Assembly: GCA_046734795.1 (NCBI GenBank)
Contig: JBKPRX010000175.1
Coordinates: 1 to 16,348 of the forward strand
From: JBKPRX01 sp046734795
GTDB lineage: Bacteria > Actinomycetota > Thermoleophilia > Gaiellales > Gaiellaceae
Length of the DNA: 16,348 nucleotides
Reading direction: 5' to 3'
Shown here: positions 13,929-16,348 of the stretch, one piece after another
How the letters are laid out: every line of letters starts with the position of its first letter
How positions within the stretch are numbered: position 1 is the stretch's first letter
Notes under the pieces: model-generated
What the model saw: only the letters and a program-made list of their open reading frames with translations
What the model was told of the DNA's origin: nothing
Database searches by the model: none
Program-made: the position numbers and the translations under genes

Positions 13929-14272
13929 GCGAGCACGGCTTCGTGGGCGGCGACGAGGGCGACGAGCGCCCGACGGAATTCCAGCTCGCAGTCCCCCCGG
14001 AGCTCGAAGGCGGCGTCTACTCGAACTTCCTCGGCGTCTGGCACACCGCGTACGAGTTCACGCTCGACTTCTGCTCCACGCAACCCGCGCAACCGGTCGA
14101 CCCGGAAGATCCGACCTCGCCGGCAGTTGTCCCGTGCCGCGTCGTCGCGCGGGTCAAGATTCCGCCGACGCTCGTCTTCAACGTGCTGCAGGCGCTGAAC
14201 GAGAACATGACGAACTACGAAGCGACCTACGGCACGATCAAGCGGCCCGAGGAACGCGAAGAAGAAAGCTAA
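13925..14272 (+). CDS. DUF3467-like small protein
   Basis: A 115-residue protein starting at GTG 13925, which overlaps the kinase stop by 4 nt. The core has the features I associate with DUF3467: GGVYSNFLGVWHTAYEFTLD, then RVVARVKIPPTLVFNVLQAL and a final helix NENMTNYEATYG. An acidic N-terminal stretch (GGDEGDER) and a charged tail flank it; there is no signal peptide or membrane segment. The function of the family is not known to me. Translational coupling to the kinase suggests a shared role or simple co-expression. Its TAA (14270-14272) overlaps the TAG of the convergent LLM gene by 3 nt. Confidence 0.82.
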   Translation: MSEHGFVGGDEGDERPTEFQLAVPPELEGGVYSNFLGVWHTAYEFTLDFCSTQPAQPVDPEDPTSPAVVPCRVVARVKIPPTLVFNVLQALNENMTNYEATYGTIKRPEEREEES

Positions 14273-15213
14273 CGCGGCGCGAACGCCTCGAGCGCCGCGG
14301 GCAGCTCGCTCGGCGGACACCCGAGCGAGAGCACGGCAGTCGTGATGCCGCCCTCGGCGAATTGATCCAGGCGCTCGCGCTGGGCCTCGACGGGCCCGAG
14401 CAGGAAGATCTCGCGCACGAGATCTTCCGGCGCGCGCTCCACCGCGAGCTTGCGATCGCCGCTTCCCCACGCCTCGACGACCGGATCGAGCTGCTCGCCC
14501 CAGCCGAGCCAGCGGAAGAACTCGGCGTAGACCGGCACGGTCGCATAGGCGACGAACGTGCGCTTTGCGCGCGCGAGCCCTTCGGCCTCGTCGCCCATGA
14601 ACGAGAAGAACCGGCAGGCGAGCTCCTTGTCCGGCGCGCCGAATGCTTCGACGACCTGCGCGGTGCCGCTTACCGGCAGGAAGTTCGTGAACGCGCCGTC
14701 GGCGTGGGTCGCGGCGAGCCGGAGCATCTTGTCGCGCAGCGCGGCGAGCACGATCGGAACGGGCGCGACCGGCGGTGACGGCAGCTTGAACCCGCCGTCG
14801 CCGCGCTCGCCCGCGAGCACGGGGCGGAGGTACTCGACCATCTCGCGCACGGCGCGCAGGGGCTTCTCGAACGGGATGCCGTTCCACTGCTCGACGATCA
14901 CGTTCGACGACGCACCGAGTCCGAGCACGAACCGACCGTCACTCAGGTCCTGCAACGTCGCGCACGTCTGTGCCATCAAGGTGCGTCCGCGCGTGTACGC
15001 GTTGACGATCCCGGTGACGAGGCGCATCCGCTCCGTCGCCGGCGCGGCGATTGCGAGCGGCGTGAAGCCGTCGTAGGCGACGGACTCCGCCGACCAGAGG
15101 TCGTCGTAGCCGAGCTCCTCCGCCCGGCGCGCGAGGCCAGGCAGCTCCGAGAGCGGAACGCCCTCGAACGGGACCGTCAGCCCGACGCGACGCTGCGGTC
15201 GCGCCGCGCTCAG
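14269..15213 (-). CDS. LLM-class F420-dependent-type oxidoreductase, apparent CTG start
   Basis: A 314-residue luciferase-like monooxygenase-fold protein. The N-terminal strand RRVGLTVPFEGVPL and the segments EELGYDDLWSAESVAYDGF and DLSDGRFVLGLGASS are typical of actinobacterial F420-dependent LLM enzymes, which use reduced F420 (less often FMNH2) in reduction or oxidation reactions. Conserved homology runs 62 residues upstream of the first in-frame ATG (15027), and this stretch holds no ATG, GTG or TTG. The CTG at 15213 gives MSAARPQRRVGL, overlaps the acyl-CoA dehydrogenase TGA by 3 nt (CTGA), and has GAGG 7 nt upstream, so I take it as the start. It is the last gene of the minus-strand acyl-CoA dehydrogenase operon. 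F420 rather than FMN use is inferred from family. Confidence 0.85.
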   Translation of the reverse strand: MSAARPQRRVGLTVPFEGVPLSELPGLARRAEELGYDDLWSAESVAYDGFTPLAIAAPATERMRLVTGIVNAYTRGRTLMAQTCATLQDLSDGRFVLGLGASSNVIVEQWNGIPFEKPLRAVREMVEYLRPVLAGERGDGGFKLPSPPVAPVPIVLAALRDKMLRLAATHADGAFTNFLPVSGTAQVVEAFGAPDKELACRFFSFMGDEAEGLARAKRTFVAYATVPVYAEFFRWLGWGEQLDPVVEAWGSGDRKLAVERAPEDLVREIFLLGPVEAQRERLDQFAEGGITTAVLSLGCPPSELPAALEAFAPR

Positions 15214-16232
15214 CTCAGCGCCTCGACCGGCTTCCCGACGCCGGCTGCGAGCCGCGCGATGCGAGCTCGATGCTCATGTGCCTTCCCAAGCTGCGCGGCG
15301 TCGAGGTGCGCGCGCTTGAAGAGCCAGTGCACGTCGGCTTCCCACGTGAAGCCGATCCCGCCGTGGAGCTGGATCGCCCTCCTCGTGACGCGCGGACCTG
15401 CTTCGGCCGCGACTGCCTTCGCGACGGACGCGGCCCACGGCAGCGTCTCCGGATCCGCGTCGGCGGCCCAAGCAGCCGCGTAGACGGCCGAACGCGCGCT
15501 CTCGGTTTCCATGAACATGTCGGCGCAACCGTGTGAGACGGCCTGGAAGACCGCGATCGGCCGACCGAACTGCTGGCGCGACTTCACGTACTCGACCGTC
15601 ATGTCGAGCGCGCGCTGCGCGATACCCGTGAGCTCAGCCGAGAGAACCGCCTCGGCCCGATCGAGCCCCACGTCCACGGCCCCCTCGAGCGGTTCGCCGT
15701 TCGAGCTCGTCACACGCGCATACGAGCGAGTCGGATCGATCGTGTCCACCGGCTCGATCGTCGCGTCGCCGGCCTCGACGACCGTTGCGCGGTCGCCGTC
15801 GACGAGGACGATCAGCGAGGCGCCGTCAGCATCCGGTACGAGCTCGGCGACGCTGTCACGCGCGGTTGCAACCGTTGCGCGGGACTCGCCGCTTGCGATG
15901 CCGCCGAGCCAGCGCGACTTCTGCTCGTCGCTGCCTGCGCTCGAGATGACGAGACCGGCCATCGCGTTCGCGAGGAACGGAGTCGGCGTCACCGCGTACC
16001 CGAGCTCCTCGGCGAGGACTGCGAGCTCGATGACGCCGAAGCCGACGCCGCCGTGGTCTTCGTCGATGCCGATCCCGGTCCAGCCGAGCTCGGCAAGCTC
16101 CTGCCACAAACCTGCGTCGGAGCCGCCGCCTTCGGCTGCCGCTCGCACCTGCTCGAACGTCGAGCGGCGGCCCAAGAGGTCGCGCGCGGTGTTCTTGATC
16201 TCTCGCTGGTCGTCGTTCAGCTCGAATCTCAT
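15210..16232 (-). CDS. Acyl-CoA dehydrogenase, smaller subunit type
   Basis: A 340-residue FAD-dependent acyl-CoA dehydrogenase that would introduce an alpha-beta double bond into an acyl-CoA. The N-terminal helical domain begins MRFELNDDQREIKNTARDLL; the middle beta region is short and divergent; the C-terminal domain has the FAD/dimer signatures SRQQFGRPIAVFQAVSH and IQLHGGIGFTWEADVH. At 340 residues it is shorter than the usual 380-400, as seen for one partner of actinobacterial heteromeric FadE pairs. A second acyl-CoA dehydrogenase ends 11 bp upstream, supporting an alpha2-beta2 enzyme. The start ATG at 16232 has AAGGAG 7 nt upstream, overlapping the neighbour's stop. The LLM gene follows with a CTGA overlap. 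Chain length or steroid specificity cannot be assigned. Confidence 0.92.
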   Translation of the reverse strand: MRFELNDDQREIKNTARDLLGRRSTFEQVRAAAEGGGSDAGLWQELAELGWTGIGIDEDHGGVGFGVIELAVLAEELGYAVTPTPFLANAMAGLVISSAGSDEQKSRWLGGIASGESRATVATARDSVAELVPDADGASLIVLVDGDRATVVEAGDATIEPVDTIDPTRSYARVTSSNGEPLEGAVDVGLDRAEAVLSAELTGIAQRALDMTVEYVKSRQQFGRPIAVFQAVSHGCADMFMETESARSAVYAAAWAADADPETLPWAASVAKAVAAEAGPRVTRRAIQLHGGIGFTWEADVHWLFKRAHLDAAQLGKAHEHRARIARLAAGVGKPVEALS

Positions 16233-16239
16233 TCCTTCG

Positions 16240-16245
16240 CTCCTT
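16240..16245 (-). promoter_or_regulatory. Shine-Dalgarno of the acyl-CoA dehydrogenase
   Basis: The minus strand reads AAGGAG, 7 nt before ATG at 16232, overlapping the TAA of the upstream acyl-CoA dehydrogenase. This is an internal operon gene with a leadered start. Confidence 0.7.
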
Positions 16246-16348
16246 AGCGCATCCGGGGAAGTCCGAGCACGCGCTCGGCGATGATGTTCTTCAAGATCTC
16301 GGTCGTTCCGCCTTCGATCGAATTGCCGCGGCTTCGCATCACGCGATA
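16244..16348 (-). CDS. Acyl-CoA dehydrogenase, C-terminal end only (continues past window)
   Basis: The last 34 codons and TAA (16246-16244) of a gene entering from the right edge. The visible residues include SIEGGTTEILKNIIAERVL followed by GLPRMR and the stop, the typical C-terminus of actinobacterial FadE proteins (GGTxEI...NIIAERVLGLPR). The rest lies outside the window. It is 11 bp upstream of the complete 340-residue acyl-CoA dehydrogenase, so the two are likely partners of a heteromeric enzyme and co-transcribed. Confidence 0.88.
   Translation of the reverse strand, partial: YRVMRSRGNSIEGGTTEILKNIIAERVLGLPRMR

Noticed and set aside
1..16348. CRISPR arrays, tRNA/rRNA genes, insertion sequences, att sites, toxin-antitoxin or defence genes
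   Set aside because: Read through on both strands, no spaced direct repeats, tRNA-like clover leaves, transposase or integrase genes, or defence domains were seen; repeats are confined to the kinase coding units.

Overview
This is a gene-dense stretch of a high-GC actinobacterial chromosome. A class-level guess of Thermoleophilia (Gaiellales/Solirubrobacterales-like) is inference from codon use, an F420-type luciferase-like oxidoreductase, paired acyl-CoA dehydrogenases, a PdtaR-like receiver and apparently leaderless promoters. No rRNA, tRNA, insertion sequence, integrase, CRISPR array or plasmid/phage gene was seen. Almost every base is coding and the largest gap is about 110 bp.

Layout. 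(1) 1-2529, minus strand: a tightly overlapped operon encoding a CDP-alcohol phosphatidyltransferase, GTP cyclohydrolase I (folE), an SDR resembling quinonoid dihydropteridine reductase, and a RibD-C/DHFR-fold reductase that runs off the left edge. (2) 2564-3591, plus strand: pterin-4a-carbinolamine dehydratase followed by a FabG-type SDR, divergent from (1) across only 34 bp. Together (1) and (2) hold enzymes for entry into pterin synthesis (FolE) and for recycling oxidised tetrahydropterin (carbinolamine dehydratase plus a dihydropteridine reductase candidate). (3) 3592-4208: a strong intrinsic terminator lying 25 bp upstream of a PdtaR-like response regulator that lacks the ANTAR domain. 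(4) 4192-5892: a PaaI-type thioesterase (minus), a quinone-oxidoreductase-like MDR enzyme (plus) and a 58-residue unknown protein (plus). (5) 5973-11933: a 1986-residue soluble hybrid histidine kinase with alternating PAS and GAF domains (6 PAS, 5 GAF), then HisKA, HATPase and a C-terminal receiver. (6) 11953-14272, plus strand: an operon of SMP-30/gluconolactonase-like protein, ACAD10/11- and LvaA-like APH kinase, and a DUF3467-like protein, joined by GTGA overlaps. (7) 14269-16348, minus strand: the end of one acyl-CoA dehydrogenase, a second complete acyl-CoA dehydrogenase, and an LLM-class F420-type oxidoreductase that appears to start at CTG.

Regulatory grammar. Genes at the head of a transcription unit mostly have a -10-like hexamer (TAGGAT, TAGGGT, CATACT, GATACT, CAGAAT) 6-7 nt before the start codon and no Shine-Dalgarno sequence, as expected of leaderless mRNAs. 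Several internal genes instead have Shine-Dalgarno sequences or stop/start overlaps. The response regulator is the exception: it has a Shine-Dalgarno and a leader containing a terminator, so attenuation is possible.

The most noteworthy items are the pterin synthesis/recycling module, the five-unit PAS-GAF array in the giant kinase, the likely CTG start, the consistent leaderless promoter pattern, and a hydroxyacyl-CoA-type kinase facing an acyl-CoA dehydrogenase pair.
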